Shown piece after piece: positions 1 to 7,620 of a stretch of DNA of 45,660 nt (its first letter is position 1; every line of letters begins with the position of its first letter). The notes beneath the pieces were generated by a model. It was not told where the DNA came from. It made no database searches and saw nothing but the letters and a program-made list of their open reading frames with translations. The stretch spans positions 1 through 45,660 of the forward strand of contig CAYUIS010000024.1 of the NCBI GenBank assembly GCA_964444825.1. The letters are read 5' to 3'. The translations under genes were made by a program, and so were the position numbers. The stretch comes from CAYUIS01 sp964444825 (GTDB taxonomy: Bacteria; Chloroflexota; Anaerolineae; B4-G1).

Positions 1-54
1 GTTGGCGTGCTGGTCGGGTTCTGGCTGGGGAGAATAAGCGCCAAAAGGAGGTGA
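1..54 (+). CDS. 3' end of a truncated gene, possible membrane protein tail
   Basis: The first reading frame is open from the window edge to a TGA at 52-54. It encodes a 17-residue tail, a hydrophobic stretch (V-G-V-L-V-G-F-W-L-G) followed by basic residues (R-I-S-A-K-R-R). This would fit the end of a C-terminal transmembrane helix with a positively charged cytosolic tail. The fragment is too short to assign to a family, and an open frame of this length can occur by chance. Confidence 0.3.
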   Translation, partial: VGVLVGFWLGRISAKRR

Positions 55-143
55 ATGGGCCAAAAACGGACTGCTTTGATCGTCTCTAGATGACCGTGCT
101 GATTGTCGTGCCCCCAACCAATGGACGGCAGCGCCATTAGGCT

Positions 144-172
144 TTGTGGGTGCCTGCCATACCTGGTACAAT
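144..172 (+). promoter_or_regulatory. Possible sigma-70-type promoter of the cyclase gene
   Basis: TTGTGG at 144-149 and TACAAT at 167-172 are separated by 17 bases. The -35 is weak and the -10 is good. The predicted transcript start is near 179, which is downstream of a possible TTG start at 177. This favours the ATG at 198 as the translation start. Confidence 0.4.
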
Positions 173-197
173 GTAGTTGGCCGAGGAGAAGGTGAGA

Positions 198-818
198 ATG
201 CTCATCGATGTATCGATGACAATAGAACAAGGTTCAGTCTTCCGCCTGGGGACGCCAGCAGTTGAGATTGCCTCGCGCAGGTTCTATCATGAATCGGAGG
301 GAGAATACGAGTCGACCCTGCTTTCCTTCTCAACCCATACCGCAACACATGTAGACCTTGTGTTCACCGAAAAGCGCCTAGATCCTGGAAGAATGATCGG
401 GACGGGGAAGCTGATCGATGTTACTCAAGTCTCTGGAAGCGGAATCCGGTTGGATGATGTCAAGCACCAGGTAGACGTTGAAAGCGGAGACTTTGTGCTG
501 TTCAGAACAGACTGGAGCGAGTTTGCTGGGACTGACAAATACTATGACCATCCTGAGCTTTCTCTTGAAGTCGTTCAGTGGCTTGTCTCAAAGAGCGTCA
601 ACGCTGTTGGAATCGATGCACTTGGGCTAGGTCGAGACCGTAGGCATGGGGAATATGACAGGCTGTTGGCCAGAAACGACATCTTTGTTATCGAGAACCT
701 AGCAAACTTGTCTGCGATACCCAAGAAAGAGTTCAACGTATATTGTTTCCCGTTGAAAATCGAAAACACCGATGCCGTCCCAGCAAGAGTTGTAGTTGAA
801 ATCGAAAAGAACGGCTAA
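198..818 (+). CDS. Cyclase-family (kynurenine formamidase-like) metal-dependent hydrolase
   Basis: This 206-residue protein has the length and motif order of the cyclase family (PF04199), which includes kynurenine formamidase and isatin hydrolase and usually opens amide or lactam bonds with a metal ion. Seen: an S-T-H-T-A-T-H-V-D motif (His47, His51, Asp53) where the family has H-x-G-T-H-x-D, and a C-terminal F-P-L-K-I-E-N-T-D segment like the family's L-R-I-E-N. The usual D-A-P-x-H continuation is D-L-V-F-T, so the last histidine appears to be missing. The ATG at 198 is chosen over a TTG at 177 because GAGGAGAAGG lies just upstream. It precedes a purine-like ABC importer and a xanthine-dehydrogenase-type enzyme on the same strand, so a ring-opening role in heterocycle catabolism is possible but unproven. 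Confidence 0.75.
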   Translation: MLIDVSMTIEQGSVFRLGTPAVEIASRRFYHESEGEYESTLLSFSTHTATHVDLVFTEKRLDPGRMIGTGKLIDVTQVSGSGIRLDDVKHQVDVESGDFVLFRTDWSEFAGTDKYYDHPELSLEVVQWLVSKSVNAVGIDALGLGRDRRHGEYDRLLARNDIFVIENLANLSAIPKKEFNVYCFPLKIENTDAVPARVVVEIEKNG

Positions 819-869
819 CACGTTGCCAATGTGCCCTGAACAGGGGCAGGACAAGAACTAGTGGCAGAT

Positions 870-898
870 TTGACAAGTCCCCAGTGCTTATGTACAAT
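870..898 (+). promoter_or_regulatory. Strong sigma-70-type promoter of the BMP importer operon
   Basis: A perfect TTGACA at 870-875 is followed after exactly 17 bases by TACAAT at 893-898. Transcription would begin near 905 and leave a leader of about 118 bases before the ATG at 1023. No open frame or known riboswitch is recognised in the leader. Confidence 0.7.
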
Positions 899-1022
899 CA
901 AAATTGCTTCAGGCGGAGGGGAACGCAGGTGACCATGGCAGCGACAGCGAGGCTCGGATCGCCGATGACTCCATGCGTGTCCCGCTCTCAAAACCATAGA
1001 CCATAGAAAAGGGAGGATAGAG

Positions 1023-2282
1023 ATGAAAGGCAAGCTTCTTAGGGAGAAGGGGAATTCAGTACTCAGGGCGGCTATGATCTCTACGATGTTGGTTGTAGTG
1101 GTTATGGGATCAACGATGTGTGCACCATCACCGCAAGGCGCGAAGGAGGGCGCCACTCTGGCGATCGAGCATTTCAGTGTCATTGAAGGCACGACCTGGT
1201 CTGGAGCCCACGATCGCGCAGGAAAGCGAATCGCTGAGAAATATCCAAATGTCGAATATGTCTACCGAGAGGAAGTAGGCCCCGACCTCACAGTTCCCTA
1301 CGCCGAAGAGTTGATCGCTGATGGGGCCAGCATTGTCGTGGGAAACGCAGAGTTTATGGGCCTGCCCTTGAAGGATATCGCTGATGAATACCCCGATGTG
1401 TATTTCGTGTCCATCATTGCCAGCGATCTGACCACGAAGCAGAACTTTATCAGGCTCTTCCCCAGGCAATATCAGGCCCTGTATCTGGAGGGGCTCATCG
1501 CTGGGGCGTTAACCGAATCGGGCAATATAGGCATCGTCTCGGCATTCCCGTGTGTTCAGGTAATCAGGCGGCAGGCCGGCTTTTACCTAGGGGTGCAGGA
1601 TGCGGCAAAATTGCTCGGCAAAGACATCACCGTGTACGTCAAGTATTCCGGTGACTGGTATCTACCCCAGGAAGAGCGAGATATCGCGGCGACCTTGGTG
1701 GATCAGTACGATGTTGATGTCCTGACCCAGCAGACCGATTCCGGGTCCCCCCTGGACGTTGCCCAAGAAAAGGACATTTGGTTCGTAGGGAAGGACATGG
1801 ACATTGTAGGCTTCTACGGCTGGTCGGACACGGACACCGTGGCCGTGTCGTTCGACACCCGCTGGGAAGTTCTCTACAACAAAATCGTTCAGGATTGGTT
1901 GGCTGGCGAAAAGAACCCAGAGACCGTGCTATACATGGGCATGGAGTCCACAATGACCCTTGCTGATGGCACGGAGATTGCGACCGTTGACATCATGAAC
2001 GACAATAAGGTGGGCGTTGACGCCATCAGTCCGGCAGCACTCCCATTGATCCCGGATGAGATCATCGATCTCGTTGAGCAGCGAAGGGACCAGATGATGA
2101 AGGGGGAGTGGGATCCTTTCACCGAGCGCGAGTTTGTGAGCAACGGAACGGGCTTGGATTTGGAGGGAGTGCCGGTTCCAGCAGCGGGGACAGTGGTCAA
2201 GCCGGCTGGTGAGGAGCCGACTGCCGAGTGGCTGCTTTCAGAGTTCAACTTTGATCTGGAAGGAACACTGGTACTTGAGTGA
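1023..2282 (+). CDS. BMP-family ABC transporter substrate-binding lipoprotein
   Basis: This 419-residue protein is the extracytoplasmic binding component of a BMP/PnrA-type ABC importer, a family whose characterised members bind nucleosides or related compounds. Seen: an N-terminal signal of about 32 residues with a hydrophobic core and a lipobox-like G-S-T-M-C (Cys33), followed by the BMP domain, whose S-G-N-I-G-I-V-S and W-S-D-T-D-T-V-A type segments are typical of the family. The start is supported by GGGAGG 7-12 bases upstream. The two permeases and the double ATPase follow directly. The substrate cannot be read from sequence. A purine or modified base is favoured by the xanthine-dehydrogenase-type genes downstream. 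Confidence 0.85.
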   Translation: MKGKLLREKGNSVLRAAMISTMLVVVVMGSTMCAPSPQGAKEGATLAIEHFSVIEGTTWSGAHDRAGKRIAEKYPNVEYVYREEVGPDLTVPYAEELIADGASIVVGNAEFMGLPLKDIADEYPDVYFVSIIASDLTTKQNFIRLFPRQYQALYLEGLIAGALTESGNIGIVSAFPCVQVIRRQAGFYLGVQDAAKLLGKDITVYVKYSGDWYLPQEERDIAATLVDQYDVDVLTQQTDSGSPLDVAQEKDIWFVGKDMDIVGFYGWSDTDTVAVSFDTRWEVLYNKIVQDWLAGEKNPETVLYMGMESTMTLADGTEIATVDIMNDNKVGVDAISPAALPLIPDEIIDLVEQRRDQMMKGEWDPFTEREFVSNGTGLDLEGVPVPAAGTVVKPAGEEPTAEWLLSEFNFDLEGTLVLE

Positions 2283-2345
2283 GGCAAAGTCTGCTGGTTT
2301 CTACCGACCGTGTTGATGGTTAGCAGCCGTTACTAGCCAAGAGGT

Positions 2346-2394
2346 ATGAGGCTCCTATTCTTGAGGGTAAGACTCCCGAAGGAGGGAGCCTCAT
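2346..2394 (+). promoter_or_regulatory. Intergenic hairpin between binding protein and ATPase genes
   Basis: ATGAGGCTCC at 2346-2355 pairs perfectly with GGAGCCTCAT at 2385-2394 across a 29-base loop that contains a further short GGG/CCC pairing. There is no T tract. In importer operons a hairpin after the binding-protein gene often protects its message or partly terminates transcription so that it is made in excess. That role is inferred here. The rest of the 219-base gap shows nothing else I can name. Confidence 0.5.
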
Positions 2395-2501
2395 TCCTAT
2401 TATGCCGTATGGTGTTGGCCAAAGTGTAGACCCTGGCACCAAAGACAGAGGGGTTTCTGCTCACGAGATCAGAGTAAGGGACACAGGTACAAAAGAGATT
2501 T

Positions 2502-4082
2502 ATGGAAGGGATAAAACGTGGAGAGACGGTCCTAGAGGCGCGCGGAATCACAAAGAGGTTTCCAGGGGTCATTGCGAATGACTGTATAGATTTCCAGATA
2601 AAGGCGGGCGAAATTCACGCAGTCCTCGGGGAGAACGGCGCCGGAAAAACCACCTTGATGAACATCCTGTTCGGGTTGCTGCAACCCGACGAAGGCGAGA
2701 TTTATATCGGTGGCAAGAGGGTCAGATTCAGATCGCCTCTGGATGCCATCGATCTGGGGGTAGGGATGGTTCATCAACACCGCAAACTGGTGTCCGCTCA
2801 CACGGTGATCGAGAATATCATCCTCGGGCATCCAAGGGCTGGGAAGATCCTCAACCTGAAGAGGGCGGCGGCGGAGGTGCGGGAACTCTGTGAGAGATAC
2901 GGGTTCAAGATCGACCTCAGAGCAAAAGTCTGGCAACTTTCAGAGGGGGAAAAACAGGCGACAGAGATACTAAAGACCCTCTATCGCGGGGCAGAGGTCC
3001 TCATCTTGGACGAGCCGACTTCGGCGCTGACGCCCCCTGAAACAAAGACCCTCTTGGCATCCATCGAAGCTATGGCTAGAGATGAACTCACCATAGTCCC
3101 ATTTATCACACATAAGCTCCCCATAGTGTTGGCGATAAGCGACAGGGTGACGGTTCTGAGGCGTGGAAAAGTCGTGGCCTGTCTAGCGACCGAGCACGCA
3201 ACGGAGAAGAGTCTGGCTAAGGAAATGGTGGGGAGAGAAGTCATCTTTAGGATAAAGAGGACAAAGGTAGAGAAGGGGGAACCTATACTCCAGGTAGAAA
3301 ACCTCTCTGCCTCTAGCGACAAGGGTCTTCTGGCTTTGAACGGCGTTTCCTTTTCTATACGTGAGGGCGAGATCTTTGGCATAGCCGGGGTGTCTGGCAA
3401 CGGGCAACACGAGTTAGCCGAGGTTCTTGCGGGTCTTCGAAGGGCGGAGGGAGGTAGGGTGATTCTCGCGGGGACAGAGATCACTCATTCCTCCAGCTTG
3501 GAAAGATGGCAGATGGGCGTAGGGTACATTCCCTGCGAACGTGTAGACGTGGGTTCGATCGGTGATTTCTCCCTGGTGGAGAATATCGCGATGAACTTTT
3601 ACTTTGACGACGAGTTCTCCAAGCGAGGGCTTGTGGACTATGGGAAGATACGAAAGCTCACGGAAGAGATCATCTCAGAGTACAACGTGGCCGCTCCGAG
3701 TCCAGACATTAAGGCCAGAAACCTCTCCGGAGGAAATCTCCAAAGACTCATCCTTGCACGCGTGCTCTCACGCAGACCGCGGCTTCTGATCGCTCACCTT
3801 CCAAGCCAAGGACTTGATGTGGGGGCGATAGAGTTCGTTCGAAATAAGCTTATGGAGGCGAAGGAGGAAAAAGCCGGCATTCTGCTCATCTCCGAGGATC
3901 TTGATGAGATTCTATCGTTGAGCGATTGGGTGGCGCCGATTTATGAGGGAGAGTTTATGGGCATCATCCCGGGGGAGGAGGCCAAGAGAGAGAACGTGGG
4001 CGCTATGATGGCTGGTTTGCGCCCCCCCTCTGTCCGCCCCAATGGGGGGAAGGAAGGGGGGAAGAGACATGAGGATCGGTAG
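2502..4082 (+). CDS. BMP-type ABC importer ATP-binding protein, two nucleotide-binding domains
   Basis: This 526-residue protein carries two fused ATPase domains, as in the NupO/YufO and RbsA-like importers. The first domain has Walker A G-E-N-G-A-G-K-T-T (Lys49), a signature-like L-S-E-G-E-K-Q and Walker B L-I-L-D-E-P-T-S-A-L-T. The second has a degenerate Walker A (G-V-S-G-N-G-Q-H-E), a signature L-S-G-G-N-L-Q and a Walker B region ending A-H-L-P-S-Q-G-L-D without the catalytic glutamate. A degenerate second site is usual in this class. The ATG at 2502 has only a weak AAGAGA upstream, so the start is less certain than the rest. Arginine is written largely with AGA and AGG here, unlike the xanthine-dehydrogenase genes downstream. 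Confidence 0.88.
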   Translation: MEGIKRGETVLEARGITKRFPGVIANDCIDFQIKAGEIHAVLGENGAGKTTLMNILFGLLQPDEGEIYIGGKRVRFRSPLDAIDLGVGMVHQHRKLVSAHTVIENIILGHPRAGKILNLKRAAAEVRELCERYGFKIDLRAKVWQLSEGEKQATEILKTLYRGAEVLILDEPTSALTPPETKTLLASIEAMARDELTIVPFITHKLPIVLAISDRVTVLRRGKVVACLATEHATEKSLAKEMVGREVIFRIKRTKVEKGEPILQVENLSASSDKGLLALNGVSFSIREGEIFGIAGVSGNGQHELAEVLAGLRRAEGGRVILAGTEITHSSSLERWQMGVGYIPCERVDVGSIGDFSLVENIAMNFYFDDEFSKRGLVDYGKIRKLTEEIISEYNVAAPSPDIKARNLSGGNLQRLILARVLSRRPRLLIAHLPSQGLDVGAIEFVRNKLMEAKEEKAGILLISEDLDEILSLSDWVAPIYEGEFMGIIPGEEAKRENVGAMMAGLRPPSVRPNGGKEGGKRHEDR

Positions 4083-5202
4083 CTACGAATTAAAGATCGA
4101 GAAGAGGTTGACGCTAACCGGTTGGGAGGCAGCGGCCATATCTATCTTTGCCATAGTCTTTGCTCTCGTGCTTTTCAGCATCATTTTTATCCTGGCCGAG
4201 GTGAACCCGCTGTTAGCTTATCTGGAGATTTTCTCCTACGCCTTTGCAAACCCTTATGGCCTGCCCCTGACGATCAACAGGTTCATATTCCTATTGTTGT
4301 GTACGTCCGCGTTCATCGTCCCATTTAGAGCTGGGCTCTGGAACATTGGGATGGCGGGACAGCTCTACGCTGGGGCGTTGGGCGCTTTTGCAGTCCTGTT
4401 TGTATTCGGCGGGAAGGAGTCTCATAGCTCGGATCTTGCCCCTGGAATCCTCATTCCACTCATGTTGATCGCAGCAGCCTTGGGCGGCGCAGCGCTGGGA
4501 GCGATTGCCGGGTTTCTGAGAGGTAAGTACAACATCAACGAGATTGTGGTGACCATGATACTGAACTTTATTACTTTCTGGCTGGTGGCACACATGATCA
4601 AAGAGGGCGGGCTCTTTATGAACCCTGGTGGGAGAGGTGAAAGCTTTGAGCTGCCCCCTTCTGTGTACGCCCCTCTGATCATGGGCGTCCCCTTCACAAT
4701 TTTTCTCGCCCTTGGGGCAGCCGTGCTGCTGTATTTCTTGTTCGCCAAAACCAAAATTGGATATCAAATCAAGGCCTACGGTCACAGCCCGGCCGCGGCC
4801 AGATATGCTGGGATAAGCACGGTTATGATACCGCTTTTGGTCTACATTATGGGAGGGGCTCTGGCCGGTTGGGCTGGGTATCACTATTTCGCCGCGGTTC
4901 CCGGCGTCTACAAGATTGCGAGGACCTATGGTTTTTTTGGCGATCTCGCTTTCTATGGGATAATCTGTGGGCTGATTTCCCTTGGAAACCCTCTAGCGGC
5001 GATTCCGGTGGCGCTGCTCTTTGGAGGGTTGTCCGTAGGAGGCAGACTTGTTCAAGGGAAACTCCACATGAGCTTTGGCGTGGACTATGGTCTGCTAGGC
5101 GTTTTGATGATTTCTCTCGTCGCTTTTCAGTTCTTTTATCGCTACAGGATCGTATGGGTAAAAACAGGGGAGAAGAGTCTAGATGTGGGAGTTTATCGCT
5201 AG
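4069..5202 (+). CDS. BMP-type ABC importer permease 1
   Basis: This 377-residue membrane protein belongs to the BPD-type permease family 2, like YufP/NupP. Several hydrophobic helices are visible, and the family's L-W-N-I-G-M-A-G-Q-L-Y-A-G segment lies after the second helix. The family loop N-I-N-E-I-V-V-T-M-I-L-N-F-I is also present. The ATG at 4069 is preferred to one at 4042 because GGAAGGGGGG lies directly before it. It overlaps the ATPase gene by 14 bases, which implies translational coupling. Confidence 0.87.
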   Translation: MRIGSYELKIEKRLTLTGWEAAAISIFAIVFALVLFSIIFILAEVNPLLAYLEIFSYAFANPYGLPLTINRFIFLLLCTSAFIVPFRAGLWNIGMAGQLYAGALGAFAVLFVFGGKESHSSDLAPGILIPLMLIAAALGGAALGAIAGFLRGKYNINEIVVTMILNFITFWLVAHMIKEGGLFMNPGGRGESFELPPSVYAPLIMGVPFTIFLALGAAVLLYFLFAKTKIGYQIKAYGHSPAAARYAGISTVMIPLLVYIMGGALAGWAGYHYFAAVPGVYKIARTYGFFGDLAFYGIICGLISLGNPLAAIPVALLFGGLSVGGRLVQGKLHMSFGVDYGLLGVLMISLVAFQFFYRYRIVWVKTGEKSLDVGVYR

Positions 5203-6058
5203 AAGTCTGGAAGCCTCAACGATTTTCACCTTCGCTGCTCTCGCCGAACTCATCGGTCAGCGCTCAGGAGTTCTGAACGTTGGCGTTGAGGGAGTGATGC
5301 TTTTCGGCGCCACCTTGGGCTTTATGGCCGCTCAATCCACCGGAAGCTATTTGCTTGGCTTCTTGGTGGGAATTGCTATCGGAGGCCTGCTCGGCCTTCT
5401 CCACGGGTTCTTTTCCATATCGCTGGAGGGCGACCAGGTTGTGAGCGGGATGGGCATATGGATCCTTGGCTTTGGCCTCACCACCTACATAGGCAACCCA
5501 TACACCGGGCCATTGGGGATGGAGAGGATACCGACTATCCTGGGTGTTTCCCCGTTCTTTTACGTTGGAGTGGCGCTTGTAGTCGTCTCGTGGTTCGTGC
5601 TCTCCAAGACGAGCTTGGGGCTGAGGATAAGATCGGTGGGGGAGAATCCTTCGGTCGCCGAAGTTTCAGGGATAAGCGTCGCGAAAACTCGTTATCTCTG
5701 TGCAACCGTCGGTGGGATGCTCATGGGGCTTGCGGGTGCGATCTACTCTCTGGACTACAATCCGGTCTGGAACTATAATTTTCTTATGGGCTGGGGTTTC
5801 ATCGCTCTGGCCCTCGTCTTTTTCTCTATGTGGAATCCATTGATCCTGCTCGGTGGTTCGTTGCTTTTTGGAACCCTGTGGCAACTTTCACTCAACCCAC
5901 AGTTGGTACTACCTGGCCTTCTGTCCAGGTATGTCTGGAGAATGATTCCCTTTGTTATAACCCTAGGGGTTTTGCTGCTCATGTCAACAAAGTGGTTTAG
6001 GACCAGGTGGGGGGCAGCAAGGCCCGAAGCGCTCGGACAGCCTTACGTAAAGGAGTGA
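5183..6058 (+). CDS. BMP-type ABC importer permease 2
   Basis: This 291-residue membrane protein is the second permease of the importer, resembling YufQ/NupQ. The N-terminal L-N-V-G-V-E-G-V-M-L-F-G-A segment is characteristic, where the family has nearly identical N-V-G-x-E-G. About eight hydrophobic segments are visible. The start overlaps the previous gene by 20 bases and has AGGGGAGAAG upstream. The pair forms the membrane channel with the double ATPase. Confidence 0.87.
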   Translation: MWEFIARSLEASTIFTFAALAELIGQRSGVLNVGVEGVMLFGATLGFMAAQSTGSYLLGFLVGIAIGGLLGLLHGFFSISLEGDQVVSGMGIWILGFGLTTYIGNPYTGPLGMERIPTILGVSPFFYVGVALVVVSWFVLSKTSLGLRIRSVGENPSVAEVSGISVAKTRYLCATVGGMLMGLAGAIYSLDYNPVWNYNFLMGWGFIALALVFFSMWNPLILLGGSLLFGTLWQLSLNPQLVLPGLLSRYVWRMIPFVITLGVLLLMSTKWFRTRWGAARPEALGQPYVKE

Positions 6059-6178
6059 GCGCAAAGTATTGGTAGTCTTCCCATTTCTCTTGTTTTTCTG
6101 GAGGGACCGGATTGCTCAGCAGGTGTAGCACACAGGGCGGCTGAAACGGCAAGGACCCGGTCTCTGGAGGTAATACAC

Positions 6179-7069
6179 ATGCGAGTTCCAACGCCTGGAC
6201 TTTTTCCTTTCGACTACGCAAGACCTACTTCGCTCTCCGAGGCCTGTCGTCTTCTAGCCGAGCACGGCGGCGAGGCGCGTCCCTTTATGGGCGGTACCGA
6301 CATCTTTGTTCAGATGCGCGATGGTGCAGTGCACCCGGGCGTTTTGGTGGACGTCAAGCATCTGCCCGGGATGCGCGATATAAGGTGGGACGATACAGGA
6401 GGGCTGACGATCGGTGCGGCGGCCACGATGAACGACATCGCGCGTCACCCCGACGTACGAACGCGCTATCCGCTGTTGGCTGAGGCGGCCAATTCGGTTG
6501 CGTCGTATCAGGTGCGCAATCGAGCCACCATCGGCGGCAACCTGTGCAACGGTTCTCCCTGTGCCGATATCGCTCCGGCTTCTCTGGTGCTGGAGGGACG
6601 GGTTCTTCTCCAGGGCGCGGACGGGGAACGAGAGCTGGGGATGGACGCGTTTTTCCTCGGCCCCGGTGAGACCTCGTTGCGGACGGGCGAATTGATGACG
6701 GCCGTGCGCTATCCACCCCCGCTGCCCGATTCGGCTGGCCGTTACCTCAAGCTGGGCCGCAGCAAAGCCGGAGACCTCGCCATCGTCGGCGTGGCCGTTC
6801 TCGGCTTCCCTGCCGGCGGGACGCCCTCGGGATACCGGTTCCGTATCGCGTTGGGCGCCGTCGCGCCGACCGCAATACGGGCGCCAGCCGCAGAGGCGGT
6901 TTTGGCGCAGAACCCGCCAGGTGAAGAGACCTTTGCCATTGCGGCAGACGAGGCGATGGAGGCTGCTGCCCCCATCGATGACGTGCGCGGCAGCGCCGTC
7001 TACCGGAGGGCGATGGTGCGGAACCTCACCCTGCGAGGGTTGAGGGACGTGTGGGGACAGATCGGGTAG
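6179..7069 (+). CDS. Xanthine dehydrogenase family FAD-binding subunit
   Basis: This 296-residue protein is the FAD subunit of a molybdenum hydroxylase and passes electrons from the iron-sulfur subunit to the final acceptor. Seen: the two FAD pyrophosphate-binding motifs, F-M-G-G-T-D near residue 38 and A-T-I-G-G-N-L-C-N-G-S-P near residue 118, followed by the C-terminal CO-dehydrogenase-flavoprotein-type domain. The start has CTGGAGG eight bases upstream. The gene opens a FAD, FeS, Moco order found in CoxMSL-like operons. The 120 bases before it contain a short GACCGG/CCGGTC inverted repeat and no clear promoter, so it may be read through from the importer. Confidence 0.88.
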   Translation: MRVPTPGLFPFDYARPTSLSEACRLLAEHGGEARPFMGGTDIFVQMRDGAVHPGVLVDVKHLPGMRDIRWDDTGGLTIGAAATMNDIARHPDVRTRYPLLAEAANSVASYQVRNRATIGGNLCNGSPCADIAPASLVLEGRVLLQGADGERELGMDAFFLGPGETSLRTGELMTAVRYPPPLPDSAGRYLKLGRSKAGDLAIVGVAVLGFPAGGTPSGYRFRIALGAVAPTAIRAPAAEAVLAQNPPGEETFAIAADEAMEAAAPIDDVRGSAVYRRAMVRNLTLRGLRDVWGQIG

Positions 7070-7143
7070 GTCGAGCATAAGTTGCGGGCACCGGTCTCAG
7101 GCTGGATACCAAAATCCTGGAACCGGGAGAGGGGATAGACGAA

Positions 7144-7620
7144 ATGGCAAACCATACGATCACGGTAACGGTGAACGGCCTGAAGGAGTATCTAGACGTG
7201 CCCTCGAGCATGACGTTGCTGCATATGCTGCGAGAGAAGCTAGCACTGACCGGTACAAAGAACGGTTGCGAGGCCGGGGAGTGTGGGGCCTGCACGGTGC
7301 TGGTGGATGGGGAACCGGTGAATTCGTGCATGATGCTGGCCGTCGAGGTTGATGGGCGCGAGGTGACGACGGTGGAGGGGCTGGCGCGCGAGGACCAGTT
7401 GAGCGCGCTGCAGGAAGCGTTTGTGGCGCACAACGCTGTTCAGTGTGGCTTTTGTACGCCGGGGATGCTGATCTCGGCTCACGCCTTGTTGGAGCGTAAT
7501 CCGCATCCAACGGAGGACGAGATCCGAGAAGCCCTGGTCGGTAATCTGTGTCGCTGTACGGGCTACGTACGGATCGTTCAAGCCGTTCAAGCGGCGGCGG
7601 AGGAGGGAGGCGCAAAATGA
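7144..7620 (+). CDS. Xanthine dehydrogenase family 2Fe-2S subunit
   Basis: This 158-residue protein carries the two [2Fe-2S] clusters of the hydroxylase. The plant-ferredoxin-type cluster ligands are Cys42, Cys47, Cys50 and Cys62. The second cluster, in a helical domain, has Cys101, Cys104, Cys136 and Cys138, in C-G-F-C-T-P-G and C-R-C-T-G-Y. All eight cysteines are present, so the subunit should be functional. The start has GGGAGAGGGG upstream. The TGA stop overlaps the ATG of the large subunit. Confidence 0.92.
   Translation: MANHTITVTVNGLKEYLDVPSSMTLLHMLREKLALTGTKNGCEAGECGACTVLVDGEPVNSCMMLAVEVDGREVTTVEGLAREDQLSALQEAFVAHNAVQCGFCTPGMLISAHALLERNPHPTEDEIREALVGNLCRCTGYVRIVQAVQAAAEEGGAK

Noticed and set aside
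55..140. Two very short frames after an AGGAGGTGA sequence (ATG at 55 and at 89)
   Set aside because: They encode 12 and 16 residues with no recognisable pattern, and the ribosome-like sequence is too close to the first ATG.
4042..4071. Translation start of permease 1 at 4042
   Set aside because: The ATG at 4069 has a strong purine-rich ribosome site and gives the normal family N terminus.
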